A stretch of 64,000 bases of DNA. It comes from Metellina segmentata. Taxonomy: Eukaryota > Arthropoda > Arachnida > Araneae > Tetragnathidae. The notes under the pieces were generated by a model. It made no database searches. It was not told where the DNA came from and was given only the letters and a program-made list of their open reading frames with translations. The translations under genes and the position numbers were made by a program. Positions 11,687 to 22,443 of this stretch are shown here, piece after piece (the first letter of the stretch is position 1; every line of letters begins with the position of its first letter). The stretch is taken from the NCBI GenBank assembly GCA_947359465.1, contig OX375883.1, positions 15,502,088 to 15,566,087 of the forward strand, in the 5' to 3' direction.

Positions 11687-11834
11687 TATATATAAAAAAA
11701 AGGAATAGGCCAACACCAAAACTAGTTACAACTATAGATAGAATAACTCAAAAAGTTTTTTGTACAGTATGCTTCTGATTATAGATAGTGCTGTACTATA
11801 CGCAAACGATTATTAAAGAATTCAGTTATTCAAC

Positions 11835-11937
11835 ATGGCGGATCGCGTGAAGAAAGCTCAATGTGTCCAGAGGTTTATCGAAACAAAATCCGATACTCAA
11901 ACGCAAAGAAATTATGTGTAAGATATGTAAAAGAGAG
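11835..11937 (+). pseudogene. N-terminal transposase fragment (HTH)
   Basis: An ATG opens a frame that reads MADRVKKAQCVQRFIETKS and continues for about 34 codons to the SINE insertion site. The pattern (short start, then K-x-x-C-V-x-x-F-x-E-T-K-S) matches the N-terminal helix-turn-helix of the transposase family seen at 40844. Beyond the SINE, the frame does not resume recognisably and most of the protein has been deleted. It is an inactive remnant inside the element at 11205-12593. Confidence 0.6.
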
Positions 11938-12264
11938 TAATGGTAATGGTAATTTTAGTTAACGTCGTACTAGAGCAACACAATGGGCTATTGACGACGG
12001 TCCGGGATCAGTCCCTTAAGGGAAAGATCCGACGACAACACCTCGTCATTTTGAACCACGGTCAGATGACGAAGCAACACCTGAACTGGCACCCCACTCT
12101 CCAAACTTCCACGCCAACCCAACGTGAGGACTTTCGGCCACGACAGATTTAAGGTGCACCAGCCGCCTCTACACCATACGCTTACAAACATCCATGCCCG
12201 GATTCGAACCAGGAACCTTCCGATCTAGAGGCTAACACCTTAACCACTATACCGGTTGATCGGC
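11938..12264 (-). mobile_element. SINE-1, full length, 13-bp TSD
   Basis: This is a full minus-strand copy from GCCGATCAACCGG through the A box (TATAGTGGTTAAGG) and B box (GGTTCGAATCC) to the TTACCATTACC tail. The duplication ATGTAAAAGAGAG flanks it at 11925-11937 and 12265-12277. The right duplication runs into a (GA)n microsatellite of about 35 bp. Confidence 0.95.
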
Positions 12265-12266
12265 AT

Positions 12267-12307
<41 letters not shown>

Positions 12308-12613
12308 TGTGCACCGAACAAAAGTTAACAGTATCGTGGAATTGAAACAAAGTATCCCAACACACAGTTGTAGCTATTGTTGATGTTAGCAAGCTCAAAC
12401 GTTCGTGGATTGTATTGGAATATCGTCTTGATATTCTTCGTGCTACGAAAGGTTATCATGTGGAAATTTACTAAGGTAATAGAAAAAACTTCTTGAGTTA
12501 TTCTATCTATTGTTGTAACTAGTTTTGGTGTTGGCCTATTCCTTTTTTTTAAATAAATATTTCAAGTTGTACTGATCTTTTTGGGACTTCCTGTATTTCT
12601 CTCTTCTATATCG

Positions 12614-12935
12614 GGCCGACCAACCGGTATAGTGGTTAAGGTGTTAGCCTCTAGATCGGAAGGTTCCTGGTTCGAATCCGGTCATGGATGTTTGTAAGCG
12701 TATGATGTAGAGGCAGCTGGTGCACCTTAAATCTGTCGTGGCCGAAAGTCCTCACGTTGGGTTGGCGTGGAAGTTTGGAGAGTGGGGTGCCCGCTCAGGT
12801 GTTGCTTCGGCATCTGACCGTGGTTCAAAATGACGAGGTGTTGTCCTCGAATCTTTCCCTTAAGGGACTGATTCCGGACCGTCGTCAATAGCCCATTGTG
12901 TTGCTCTAGTACGACGTTAACTAAAATTACCATTA
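12614..12935 (+). mobile_element. SINE-1, full length, 13-bp TSD
   Basis: It runs from GGCCGACCAACCGG to AAAATTACCATTA. CTCTTCTATATCG lies on both sides (12601-12613 and 12936-12948), an exact 13-bp duplication. A few bases of the GGGTCCGGGC segment are lost. Confidence 0.95.
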
Positions 12936-12971
12936 CTCTTCTATATCGGTTAAAGTTTTCTCGCATGTGTG

Positions 12972-13310
12972 TGCCGATCAACCGATCTGTTGGTTCAGGT
13001 GTTAGCCTCTAGATCGGAAGCTTCCTGGTTGGAATCCGGGTCAGTGCATGGATGTTTGTAAGTGTGTCGTGTAGAGTCGGCTGATGCACCTTAAATCTGT
13101 AGTGGCCGAAAGTTCTCACGTTGGGTGGGTGTGGAAGTTTGGAGAGTGGGGTTCCAGCTCAGGTGTTGCCTCGTCATCTGACTGACCGTGGTTAAAAATT
13201 ACGTAGTGCTGTCCTCGGATAATTCCCTTAGGGGATTGATCCCGTACCGTCATCAATTGCCCGTCGTGTTGCTCTAGTACGACGTTAATTAAAATTACCA
13301 AAAATTACCT
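12972..13310 (+). mobile_element. SINE-1, full length, diverged
   Basis: It begins TGCCGATCAACCGATC and has a mutated B box (GGTTGGAATCC). The shared body is followed by a tail ending AAAATTACCAAAAATTACC. It lies just after the previous copy in the same orientation. No clear duplication was found. Confidence 0.85.
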
Positions 13311-13429
13311 TGTATAGGTGTCTATTACTTGATATCTGCATTATGCTTGATACAATTGGGACCAAACATGATTATTGTTCCCCGAAACACAACCTACCGA
13401 CAACCCTTGTGTTCAGGGGCCAATAACCC

Positions 13430-14640
13430 GGTTGAAAGCGTAACGGAGTAAAAAACGTAGGGTTACGATTTCAAATCCAACCAAGACCGTCGTGTACAAA
13501 GGAGACTGGTGCACGTTAAATCTACCATGGCCTCGTACCAGCTAGATGTTGACCTCGTTATCTGACCATAGTTTGAATTGAAGAGGTGTTGTCCTACCAT
13601 TCTATCCATTTAGGGTTGATTCCAACCATGCCATTTAGGATTGATCTCAACTATTCCATTTAGGATTGATCCCAACCATTCCATTTAGGATTGATCCCAA
13701 CCGATCCATTTAGGATTGAAACCTAACCATTCCATTTAGGATTGATCCCAACCAATCCATTTAGGATTGAAACCTAACCAATCCATTTAGGATTGAAACC
13801 TAAAAATTCCATATACGATTGATCCGAAGTATTCCATTTAGGATTGATCCCAACTATTCCATTTAGGATTGATCCCAACTATTCCATTTAGGATTGATCC
13901 CAACCAATACATTTAGGATTGAAACCTAACCATTCCATTTAGGATTGATCCCAACTATTCCATTTAGGATTGATCCCAACCAATACATTTAGGATTGAAA
14001 CCTGACCATTCCATTTAGGATTGATCCCAACCATTCCATTTAGGATTGATCCCAACTATTCCATTTAGGATTGATCCCAACCAATACATTTAGGATTGAA
14101 ACCTAACCATTCCATTTAGGATTGATCCCAACTATTCCATTTAGGATTGAAACCTAACCATTTCATTTAGGATTGAAACCTAACCATTCCATTTAGGATT
14201 GATCCCAACTATTCCATTTAGGATTGAAACCTAACCATTCCATTTAGGATTGATCCCAACCATTCCATTTAGGATTGATCCCAACTATTCCATTTAGGAT
14301 TGATCCCAACCAATACATTTAGGATTGAAACCTAACCATTCCATTTAGGATTGATCCCAACTATTCCATTTAGGATTGAAACCTAACCATTTCATTTAGG
14401 ATTGAAACCTAACCATTCCATTTAGGATTGATCCGAACTACTCCATTTAGGATTGATCCCAACCATTCCATTTAGGATTGATCCCATTTATTCCATTTAG
14501 GATTGAAACCTAACCATTTCATTTAGGATTGATCCGAACTATTCCATTTAGGATTGATCCCAACCATTTCATTTAGGATTGATCCAACAATTGCCCGTTG
14601 GGTTGCTCCAGTGTGACGTGGATTCAACTACTTACAGCTT
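13430..14640 (+). mobile_element. SINE-2 with internal minisatellite
   Basis: The head (GGGTTACGATTTCAAATCC, CGTCGTGTACAAAGGAGAC, TGGTGCACGTTAAATC) occupies 13430-13597. The tail (AATTGCCCGTTGGGTTGCTC, CAGTGTGACGTGGATT) lies at 14589-14640. Between them, the segment that in other copies reads CCCTTAGGGATTGATCCCGG is replaced by about 1 kb of 25-bp tandem repeats. The array therefore grew within this SINE. Confidence 0.85.
13598..14588. repeat. 25-bp minisatellite inside a SINE
   Basis: About 39-40 units of CCATTTAGGATTGATCCCAA plus a five-base linker (CTATT, CCATT or CCAAT). Two main variants alternate, one with GATCCCAAC and one with GAAACCTAACC. A block with the CCAATACATTTAGG variant recurs several times, showing higher-order amplification. 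The unit resembles the 3' part of the SINE itself. Confidence 0.93.
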
Positions 14641-14852
14641 AATGCGTCTGAAGCGGGAGTTCCGTAAATTCGTAATGAAAACTTTGCTGTTCTGAGAATG
14701 TGGAGTTCAAGGTTTTGAGCTTTGCTTCGTCTTTATATATTTACTTCAACAGTGTCTCTACGAGTCAATATATATCTGCCGTAATCTGATAACAATGACG
14801 TGTTAAGGATCTTATTTCCCTTATGCAATGCTTATGTACTTGTACAGCCGTC

Positions 14853-15945
14853 AAAACAAAACGACTCACACGATTGCAATTGCACAATTTACATCATAGA
14901 ACAAAACGGAAGGTAGAAATTGATAGGGATTAATGTTTTCTACAAATATCTATACTTAAAATTTGTCTAAGGGGCCGTCTTCATATTAAATTGGGTGCTT
15001 GCTCCGATAACTTCAATACGAACCCCCATGTTTTATCACAAATTTCGTTTCTGCACACAATTTCAGGCGGAAATAAAAAAGATCATAAATTTATTGAATT
15101 TTTCACTGATTTGTAAGTGTTTGAAAACTAGATCTAATGTTAAATTGGTGTTTTACATTTTTTGTTATATTTGCTAGAAACAACATTTTTTCTTGGAAAT
15201 TGTTTTTTCATCCTTTGCTACACAAAAACCCAAATACACTCTATAAAAATCTTAATTATCAAACTACATTTACTATTTTTTATCAATTATGAAATTAATA
15301 TTCATAAAAATTATGAACAGAAATATGAGCAAATTTTGACACCATGTAATTGAACTGTTACTGAAACATCGGAATTCCAAATTTCAGCTCATTACGTGCA
15401 TAATTAGTAGCGCAGTGTGACTTTTTGGAAAATTCGATGATTATTATCATTATTGGGGATTGTTCACAAAATGAAAGCAGAAATTTCTACCAACATATTC
15501 TGGGATTCAGTCAGAATGGATTCTGACTTTGTCACCATCTTAATGGACTCTATACCAAGGCGCCTGCAACAGGTAATTGACTGCGACGGCCACTACACGT
15601 CTTTATTAATATTTATGATGTGATTGTATTTCGAACATTTACATTTTTATTTTATTTTTATGGATTTCCTCGGTCAATTTTACGCCATTTTACATTGTTT
15701 TTTCATCAAATCCACCTGAAATTTTGTGCAGAATACAAATTTGTGATAAAAAAAAATGGGGGTTCGTATTGAAATGATCGGAGCAAGCACCCAATTTAAT
15801 ATGAAGACTGCCCCTTAGACAAATTATAAGTATTGATATTTGTGGAAAACATTCATCCCTATCGATTGCTACATTCCGTTTTGTTCTGTGATGTAAATTG
15901 TGCAATTGCGATCGGGTGAGCCATTTTTTTTACGACTATACCATT
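14853..15945. mobile_element. Foldback-type element, arms about 210 bp
   Basis: The left arm (14853-15066) and right arm (15712-15945) are inverted copies. They share GATTGCAATTGCACAATTT at the ends, TAGGGATTAATGTTTTC, AATTTGTCTAAGGGGC, TTAAATTGGGTGCTTGCTCC and TACGAACCCCCAT. The 645-bp loop shows no transposase. A diverged fragment of the arm lies at about 4400-4455, so the family is dispersed. No target duplication was identified. Confidence 0.75.
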
Positions 15946-16110
15946 ACGATGTCGTACTAGAGCATGCAGAGTCACAGTTAGCTCCACCTCATCAGGTCAA
16001 ACATGTTATTGTGTCTTCCGTTATGTCCGATGTACATTCAAATCGTCTAAACGCATTGTACACACGCATTGTACACACGCATTTTACACACAGGAAGCTT
16101 ATGTTATGAA

Positions 16111-16426
16111 CGGTATAGTGGTTAAGGTGTTAGCCTCTAGATCGGAAGGTTCCTGGTTTGAATCCGGGTCCGGCATGGATGTTTGTAAGCGTATGGTGTA
16201 GAGGCGGCTGGTGCACCTTAAATCTGTCGTGGCCGAAAGTCCTCACGTTGGGTTGGTGTGGAAGTTTGGAGAGTGGGGTGCCAGCTTAACTGTTGCTTCG
16301 TCATCTGAGCGTGTTTCAAAATGACGAAGTGTTGTCCTCGGATCTTTCCCTTAAGGGATTGATCCCGGACCGTCGTCAATAGCCCGTTGTGTTGCTCTAG
16401 TACGACGTTAACTAAAATGACAATGA
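16111..16426 (+). mobile_element. SINE-1, 13-bp TSD
   Basis: It starts at CGGTATAGTGGTTAAGG and so lacks the first dozen bases. The duplication CTTATGTTATGAA is exact at 16098-16110 and 16427-16439. The tail is TTAACTAAAATGACAATGA. Confidence 0.93.
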
Positions 16427-16448
16427 CTTATGTTATGAAATTAGTAAT

Positions 16449-16733
16449 TGGTAATTTTTTAATTGACGTCGTACTAGAGCAACACAAGGGGCTATTGACG
16501 ACGGTCCGGGATCAATCCCCTAACTGAAAGATCCGAGGACAACACCACGTCATTTTGAAGCACGGTCATACGAAGAGACAACACCTGAGCTGGCACCCCA
16601 CTCAGCATACTTCCACACCAAACCATCTTGAGGACTTTTGGCACGACTGATTTAAGGTGCACCAGACGCCTCTACACAATACGGTTACAAACAACCATGT
16701 ACTGACCCGAATTCGAAGCAGGAAACTTCCGGT
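16449..16733 (-). mobile_element. SINE-1, minus strand, 5' truncated
   Basis: From the right: a GAATTCGGGTCAGTAC head remnant, the shared body, then the tail GTACGACGTCAATTAAAAAA. The A-box half is absent, and a SINE-2 in the opposite orientation follows immediately. Confidence 0.8.
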
Positions 16734-16750
16734 TCGAATCCGGGTAGCCC

Positions 16751-17013
16751 AGTTGGAAGAGAAAGGACTAGCAACCGGATGGTTGCGATTCGAATCCGAC
16801 CAAGGATCGTCGTGTATATAAGAGGCTCGTGCACGTTGAATCCGTCATGACCTCTAATGTCCTCATGTTTACGTGGTCTGGAAGTTTGAAGAGTGGGGTG
16901 CCAGCTTAGGTGTGACCTCGTTATCTGAGTGTTGTCCTCAAATCATTCCCGTTTTGATTGATCCCGGACCGTCGCTAATTGTCCGTTGTGTTGCTTCTGT
17001 GCAACGCTGATTA
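16751..17013 (+). mobile_element. SINE-2 copy
   Basis: The head is CAGTTGGAAGAGAAAGGACT, AGCAACCGGATGG, B box GATTCGAATCC, then CGTCGTGTATATAAGAGGC and the body. The tail is TTGCTTCTGTGCAACGCTGA. It is a nearly complete SINE-2 that shows the head clearly. Confidence 0.8.
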
Positions 17014-17159
17014 AACATGTACTTATTTCGCAATGTATCTTATGTGAAGGAGTTTCATTGTTACTCTTATATTTACATATGGCTTTGAGCATTCCTTTCT
17101 AAAATTCGACTATAAATAAAAAATGCCTGCTTTTCATGAATCTTTTCAGTCGAGTCCTT

Positions 17160-17370
17160 TATAAAAGGATCAATAGAATCTTTAAAATGATTCTATTTTA
17201 AGTAATGAACCATTAAAATCCTGTGACATGATTCTTTTCTAAGGAAAGGAGCAATATAATCTTTCCTGAGTGTTCTATTCTAAGAAAAAGAACAGAAATC
17301 CTGTGGAATGATACCACCTTTCCAAATCTCTATTCAAAGTAAAGGACTAATAGAATCTGCATGTAGATAT
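17160..17370. repeat. Degenerate ~40-bp repeat cluster
   Basis: It has alternating GATTCTATTCTAAG-like and AAAGGAGCAATAGAATC-like modules, roughly every 40 bp. Similar clusters occur at 24230-24470, 25850-26015 and 26645-26770. Each module is partly self-complementary (AGAATC / GATTCT). Confidence 0.65.
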
Positions 17371-17374
17371 ATTG

Positions 17375-17702
17375 GTAATTGGTAATTTTAGTTAACGTCG
17401 TACTAGAGCAACACAACGGGCTATTGACGACGGTCCGGGATAGTCCCTTAAGGGAAAGATCCGAGGACAACACCTCGTAATTTTGAACCACGGTCAGATG
17501 ACGAAGCAACACCTGAGCTGGCACCCCACTCTCCAAACTTCCACGCCAACCCAACGTGAGGACTTTCTGCCACGACAGATTTAAGGTGCACCAGCCGCCT
17601 CTACACCATACGCTTACAAACATCCATGCCCGGACCCGGATTCGAACCAGGAACCTTCCGATCTAGAGGCTAACACCTTAACCACTATACCGGTTGGTCG
17701 GC
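17375..17702 (-). mobile_element. SINE-1, full length, 13-bp TSD
   Basis: A complete minus-strand copy. TGTAGATATATTG is duplicated exactly at 17362-17374 and 17703-17715. Head, A box, B box, body and AATTACCAATTACC tail are all present. Confidence 0.95.
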
Positions 17703-17727
17703 TGTAGATATATTGTAAATAGTTTAT

Positions 17728-17796
17728 TGGTTCGGGATCAAACTCAAAGGGAATGAGTCGAGTACTGCACCACATAATTTTCAACCACGGTCATAT
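17728..17796 (-). mobile_element. SINE-2 fragment beside a MITE
   Basis: The minus strand reads GACCGTGGTTGAAAATTATG followed by CCCTTTGAGTTTGATCCCGA, a short piece of SINE body and tail. It ends exactly where the MITE at 17797 begins, so the MITE probably inserted into it. Confidence 0.5.
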
Positions 17797-18053
17797 CGCA
17801 CCCCGTCAAGAAAAGTGACACAACTCAAAATTGCCGAATTTGAGAAACATCTACTTAAAGGATATTATAAAACTTATATTGAAATAATATAAGCTTCTTT
17901 TAAATTTTAGGTTTGTATTTTTTTGGTGGTAACTTCTATTATACTCTATAGAATAGTAATATAACATGCTGGGGCACGGCGTACATATTTTTCAAAGACA
18001 TGACATCAAGATTTTTATTTTTTGACTAGTGTCACTTTCCTTGCCGGGGTGCG
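17797..18053. mobile_element. MITE with 28-bp TIRs, 257 bp
   Basis: The left end CGCACCCCGTCAAGAAAAGT and right end (minus strand) CGCACCCCGGCAAGGAAAGT continue to GACAC. ATAT flanks both sides, consistent with a TA-targeting (mariner/Tc1-type) transposase, but the exact border cannot be fixed. No coding sequence. Confidence 0.7.
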
Positions 18054-18213
18054 ATATAACGAATCCAGTGAAGTTAACGAGTCCTAATTAAGGATACTTC
18101 ACTTACGAAGAATTCCATTCTAACGAAAGTATGAAAATAATTTTTCTTAGCTCTGAAACAATCCAAGGATTTATTAAAAAATCTGCAGTTACTGATTCAA
18201 ACGTGTAATGGGG

Positions 18214-18523
18214 TAATGGTAATTTTAATTTACGTCGTACTAGAGCAACACAATGGGCTATTGACGACGGTCCTGGATCAGTCCCTTAGTGGAAAGATCC
18301 GAAGACAACACCTCGTAATTTTGAACCACGGTCAGATGACGGGGCAACACCTGAACTGGCTTCCCACTCTCCAAACATCCACACCAACACAACGTGAGTA
18401 CTTTCGGCCACGACAGATCTGCACCATCGCCTCTCAGCCTACGCTTACAAACAACCATGCCCTGACCCGGATTCGAACCAAGAAACTTCTGATCTAGAGG
18501 CTAACACCTTAACAACCAGACCG
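18214..18523 (-). mobile_element. SINE-1, 12-bp TSD
   Basis: A minus-strand copy with exact duplication CGTGTAATGGGG at 18202-18213 and 18524-18535. The sequence is somewhat diverged (B box intact, AGCCTACGCTTAC in place of CATACGCTTAC). Confidence 0.93.
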
Positions 18524-18773
18524 CGTGTAATGGGGAAACGCAATACTAGAATTCTCAGAAATCCCATGACGCTTAAAGGGTTAAAAACGTGCAAAGAAGA
18601 TCTTAACACTTTGCATAAGAAAAATTCTATTTTTAACGTCCTCCCTCCTTGGAAGCAAAATACCAGTCTACTACTAAATATTTCATTACGTAGTCCCGTA
18701 TTGGATTGGTGAAAAAATTCGTCCAGTGTTTTTGACAAAAATTTGAAGGAAGATTTTATTTATCAAAATTACA

Positions 18774-19028
18774 AACTTCCTGGTTCGAATCAGGGCATAA
18801 ATGTTTGTAAGCGTATGGTGTAGTGGCGGCTGGTACACCTTAAATCTGTCATGGCCGAAAGTCCTCCCGTTAGAAGTACTCCCAGCTCATAGGCGTTGCA
18901 TCGTCATCTGACCGTGGTTCAAAATAACGTGGTGCTGTCCTCGGATCTTTCCCTTAGGGGATATATCCCAGATCGTCGCCAATAGCCCGTTGTGTTGCTC
19001 AAGGAAGAAGTTAATTAAAAATTAACAA
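18774..19028 (+). mobile_element. SINE-1, 5' truncated
   Basis: It starts at CTTCCTGGTTCGAATCAGGG and runs to AATTAAAAATTAACAA. The body carries several small deletions around 18867-18890. Confidence 0.8.
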
Positions 19029-19063
19029 TTCGATGAAACTCCTTCTTTCAAACATAAAAACTT

Positions 19064-19312
19064 TACCTCGTTCTAGCCAAAGACCATCGTGCACACGGGG
19101 CCTGGTGCAGGTTAAATCTGTCGTGGCCTCAAATATCAACACCTTAGCGTGGTGTGGGCTATTGGAGAGTGAGGTGCCAGCTCAGATTCGATCTCAATTT
19201 TCTGATCGTGGTTCAAAATAACGTGGTGTTGTCCTCGGATATTTCCCTTAAGGGATTGAACCCAGACCGTCGTCAATAGCCCGTTGTGCCGCTCCAGTGT
19301 GACGTTAATTGG
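19064..19312 (+). mobile_element. SINE-2, head decayed
   Basis: It has GCCAAAGACCATCGTGCACA, then CTGGTGCAGGTTAAATC, the shared body, and the tail CTCCAGTGTGACGTTAATT. The tRNA-like head before it is not recognisable. Confidence 0.75.
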
Positions 19313-19667
19313 CTAACTATCCACCAAAACTTTACACGGGTGACCGGCTATGCGATGCATTTACCATGCACCCAAAACAGGACGAAATTTTGCACCACAA
19401 CACAATATTTCATTAGGAGATGATCTGTCTCGATGGAAGTATCATTTCCTGCAGGGAGGGCGAGCAGGTGACGCAGGGGGGGGGGGGGAAGGCGTCAACC
19501 GAGTGATGTCGACGCGTTTCCAACGCAACGCGTCTCTTTTCGGAGATGGCTTAGCAATACAGCGATAGACACTTGGCTGCGAGTCAAAACAGAGCTGCAG
19601 AGACACCTGGTGACCGGAGTTGAAATCGCACTGTTCACAGAAATTCAACACTGATGCGTGGGTAGGT
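19313..19667. other. Unassigned mixed-composition DNA
   Basis: It includes a run of about 13 G at about 19478-19490 and a GC-rich patch with GTCGACGCGTTTCCAACGC. No family match, no exon-like frame with splice sites. It could be unique sequence between SINEs. Confidence 0.35.
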
Positions 19668-20350
19668 AGTTAATTAACGTCGCACTGGAGCGACGCAAGG
19701 GGCTATTGACCTCCGTCCGGGATAAAAACCAGCCGACCAACCGGTAATGTAATGGTAATTTTTAGTTAACGTCGTACTAGAGCAACACAACGGGCTATTG
19801 ACGACGGTCCGGGATCAGTCCCTTAAGGGAAAGATCCGACGACAACACCTCGTCATTTTGAACCACGGTCAGTTGCCGAAGCAACACCTGAGCTGGCACC
19901 CCACTCTCCAAACTTCCACGCCAACCCAACGTGAGGACTTTCGGCCACGACAGATTTAAGGTGCACCAGCCGCCTGTACACCATACGCTTACAAACATCC
20001 ATGCCCGGACCCGGATTCGAACCAGGAACCTTCCGATCTATAGGCTAACACCTTAACCACTATACCGGTTGGTCGGCCCACCGGTATAGTGGTTAAAGTA
20101 TTAGCCTCTTGATCTTAAGGTTCGTGGTTCAAATCCGGATCCGGGCATGCATGTTTGTAAGCGTACGGTGTAGAGGCGGCTGTTGTACCTTAAATCTGTC
20201 TTGACCACCCCTGTGCTCTAGTACGACGTTAACTAAAATTACCATTACCATTACCATTAGCATTACCTCAGATCTTTTACTTTGGGATTGATCTCGGACC
20301 GTCGTCAATAACCCGTTGTGTTGTTACAGTGCGACGTCAACTAAATATAC
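19668..20350. mobile_element. Head-to-head SINE-1 cluster
   Basis: Position 19668-19740 is a minus-strand SINE fragment: its tail joined straight to the CCGACCAACCGG head motif. Position 19747-20078 is a complete minus-strand SINE-1. Position 20079-20270 is a plus-strand SINE-1 with most of the body deleted (from GTCTTGACCACC straight to CTCTAGTACGACG) and a tail of repeated ATTACC. Position 20272-20350 is a SINE-2 tail. The two SINE-1 heads meet at TTGGTCGGCCCACCGG, a near-palindrome. Confidence 0.85.
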
Positions 20351-21040
20351 CTACTTGGGTATACACAACTATGATTGGCCCTAGAACAAAGGCATTGTCA
20401 TTTCAGTGGAAAACGCTGGGGTATTTGTTCACGTCCAAACATGACGGAAACCTCCGAAGTAATCTGAAGATCTTATTCTCTTATGTTTTCAAGGGCGTAG
20501 TACTTCATGCTTCTTGACGACATTAATGTCATCTAAAAACGCTTCCTGACTGATATTCATTGTCTGCGAGAAGTTCTCTGAAATAGACCACATCGTATAG
20601 AGTAGCGATTAACAGCACACACATGTATATACAGTCGTAAAACTATTGTCCTGGGGGTCCTGGTTCTCACCATCAAGAATTTCCATCAATCAACTTCAAA
20701 CCTACTGGGTTTGATTGGCAGAAAAATCATCCCAAATCCTTTGTGAATATTTGCAATACAGATTCCATATAATTTATCTTTTAGGGTAGGTGTTCCAAAT
20801 ACCACCCCTGTGCTTAATATCGCCTACTCGTGTTTTCAAACTACTATTCGCGACATCTATGAGTTCATGTAGTTACTTTGACGGGTCTAGGGTTTTGCCA
20901 CACGTAACGCCAATGGCAAGTTTCCTATCAGTTATATCAACAACACTATTGCATCTGACGCATTTGAGGCGGTGATCGGAAGGTATTTTATGTCTCCAAT
21001 CCATTCAGAATATATCCAAGTAAGTGTTTTCAAATCATCA
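20351..21040. other. No recognised feature
   Basis: Moderately AT-rich DNA with no SINE, no terminal repeats and no exon-like frame. It is a candidate for unique intergenic or intronic sequence. Confidence 0.4.
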
Positions 21041-21684
21041 TCTATATATATATTTCTCTTACGTGGCACGCAAAAAAGACGTTATTTGTTACCGCGTTTT
21101 GGCAACATTGTGCGATTGTTTGTTTACTAGGAGCCTCGCGCCTCATTTGAATCTATAGCGTTATCGGATGAAATTTTATTGAAAAAAATGAATTTTAGAC
21201 GAGCTGTTGCAGTTTGTAATAGAAATCTAAGAAAGCGGAGGATCGTTTCAGGGCTATTTAAAAAACGGTCCTTTTCAAGGCTAACAATTATAGTACAACA
21301 AGACGCATGCACTACAGCTTTCGACAACAAACTCAGTCAAAAAGTGTATGGGTGGCTCGAGTACTGGGGAAATGTACACACAAACAACATGCTGGGTATT
21401 CAATTTACAAAGCAGCTCTCACACTGCGAGTAAAAATTTGCTCAAAGTTTTCATTTAAATTCTGATTCCAGAGGTACTGTATATATCTTTTATGTAATAC
21501 AACAAATTTAGATTTGAAAAATAATTTTTTTTGAATATATTTTGTAATCAATCCTTTCTGCTAGGACACGTGTCTTCATTGATGCGAGCGAAGCGAGCAT
21601 AGGTTCGCCAGCGAACCAACGAGAATTGCGAAGCAATCCTCCGGGGGTTGGCGAGCGTTAGCGAGCAGGGGGCGGACCCCCTAG
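21041..21684 (+). mobile_element. Helitron (family B), non-autonomous
   Basis: It starts TCTATATATATATTTCTC directly after an A and ends GGGGGCGGACCCCCTAG directly before a T: the A|TC...hairpin-CTAG|T structure of Helitrons. Homologues are at 48858-49482 (+) and 57122-57774 (-). The open frame 21179-21433 is shared repeat DNA and encodes no Rep or helicase motif. Confidence 0.88.
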
Positions 21685-21925
21685 TTTCGTTTAAATGACT
21701 TGAAAGTACATTCAATACTAAAGGTAGTTATGTATGCTCTAATAGCAACTTGTTTTTAAGAAGAGCTCTTAATTTCACCTGATGGGTGGTAATAGGAACA
21801 GGGAAGGCGATATTAGGAACCCACTCTTGAAAATTCTCTTGGGAAAATATTTAATTTGTTAACTTAAACTGACATAAGTAAAGAAGGTATAGGATCTCTG
21901 GAAACCAAAGTAAATAGCTCCTATT

Positions 21926-22256
21926 GCCGACCAACCAGTATAGTGGTTAAGGTGTTAGCCTCTAGATCGGAAGGTTCCTGGTTGGAATCCGGGTCCGGGC
22001 ATGGATGTTTGTAAGCGTATGGTGCAGAGGCGGCTTGTGCACCTTAAATCTGTCGTGGCCGAAAGTCCTCACGTTGGGTTAGTGTGGAAGTTTGGAGAGT
22101 GGGGTGCCAGCTCAGGTGTTGCTTCGTCATCTGACCGTGGTTCAAATTTACGAGGTTTTGTCATCGTATCTTTCCCTTAAGGGACTGATCCCGGACCGTC
22201 GTCAATAGCCCGTTGTGTTGCTCTACTACGACGTTAACTAAAATTACCAATTACCA
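21926..22256 (+). mobile_element. SINE-1, full length
   Basis: It runs from GCCGACCAACCAGTATAG to AATTACCAATTACCAA. The B box is mutated to GGTTGGAATCC. A second, SINE-2-type body and tail (22257-22443, GTCGTCACGTTGGGTGGGTG to TTAATTAAATACCTACC) follows directly. Confidence 0.88.
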
Positions 22257-22443
22257 AATGTCGTCACGTTGGGTGGGTGTGGAAGTTTGGAGAGTGTAGT
22301 GCAATCTCAGGTGTTTCCACGTCATCTGTCCGCTGTTCAACATTACGTGGTGCTATCCTCTGAAATTTTCCTTCGGGATTTGATCTCGTAGCGTCGCCAA
22401 TAGCCCGTTGTGTTTATCCATTGCGACGTTAATTAAATACCTA

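Larger units (their letters stand above)
11205..12593 (+). mobile_element. Mariner-like transposon with CAGGGTGTCC ends
   Basis: The left end CAGGGTGTCCCAAACAGATC and the minus-strand right end CAGGAAGTCCCAAAAAGATC start long inverted repeats. These continue through AAAAGGAATAGGCCAACACC and on to TAGATAGAATAACTCAA (about 11700-11751 against 12494-12544). A Helitron (11251-11686) sits inside the left inverted repeat and a SINE-1 (11938-12264) inside the coding part. A small N-terminal transposase piece survives at 11835-11937. Right flank is TA; the left flank is altered. Confidence 0.75.

Noticed and set aside
13598..14588. CRISPR-like array
   Set aside because: Units are contiguous with no unique spacers, the DNA is animal, and no cas genes exist. 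It is a minisatellite in a SINE.
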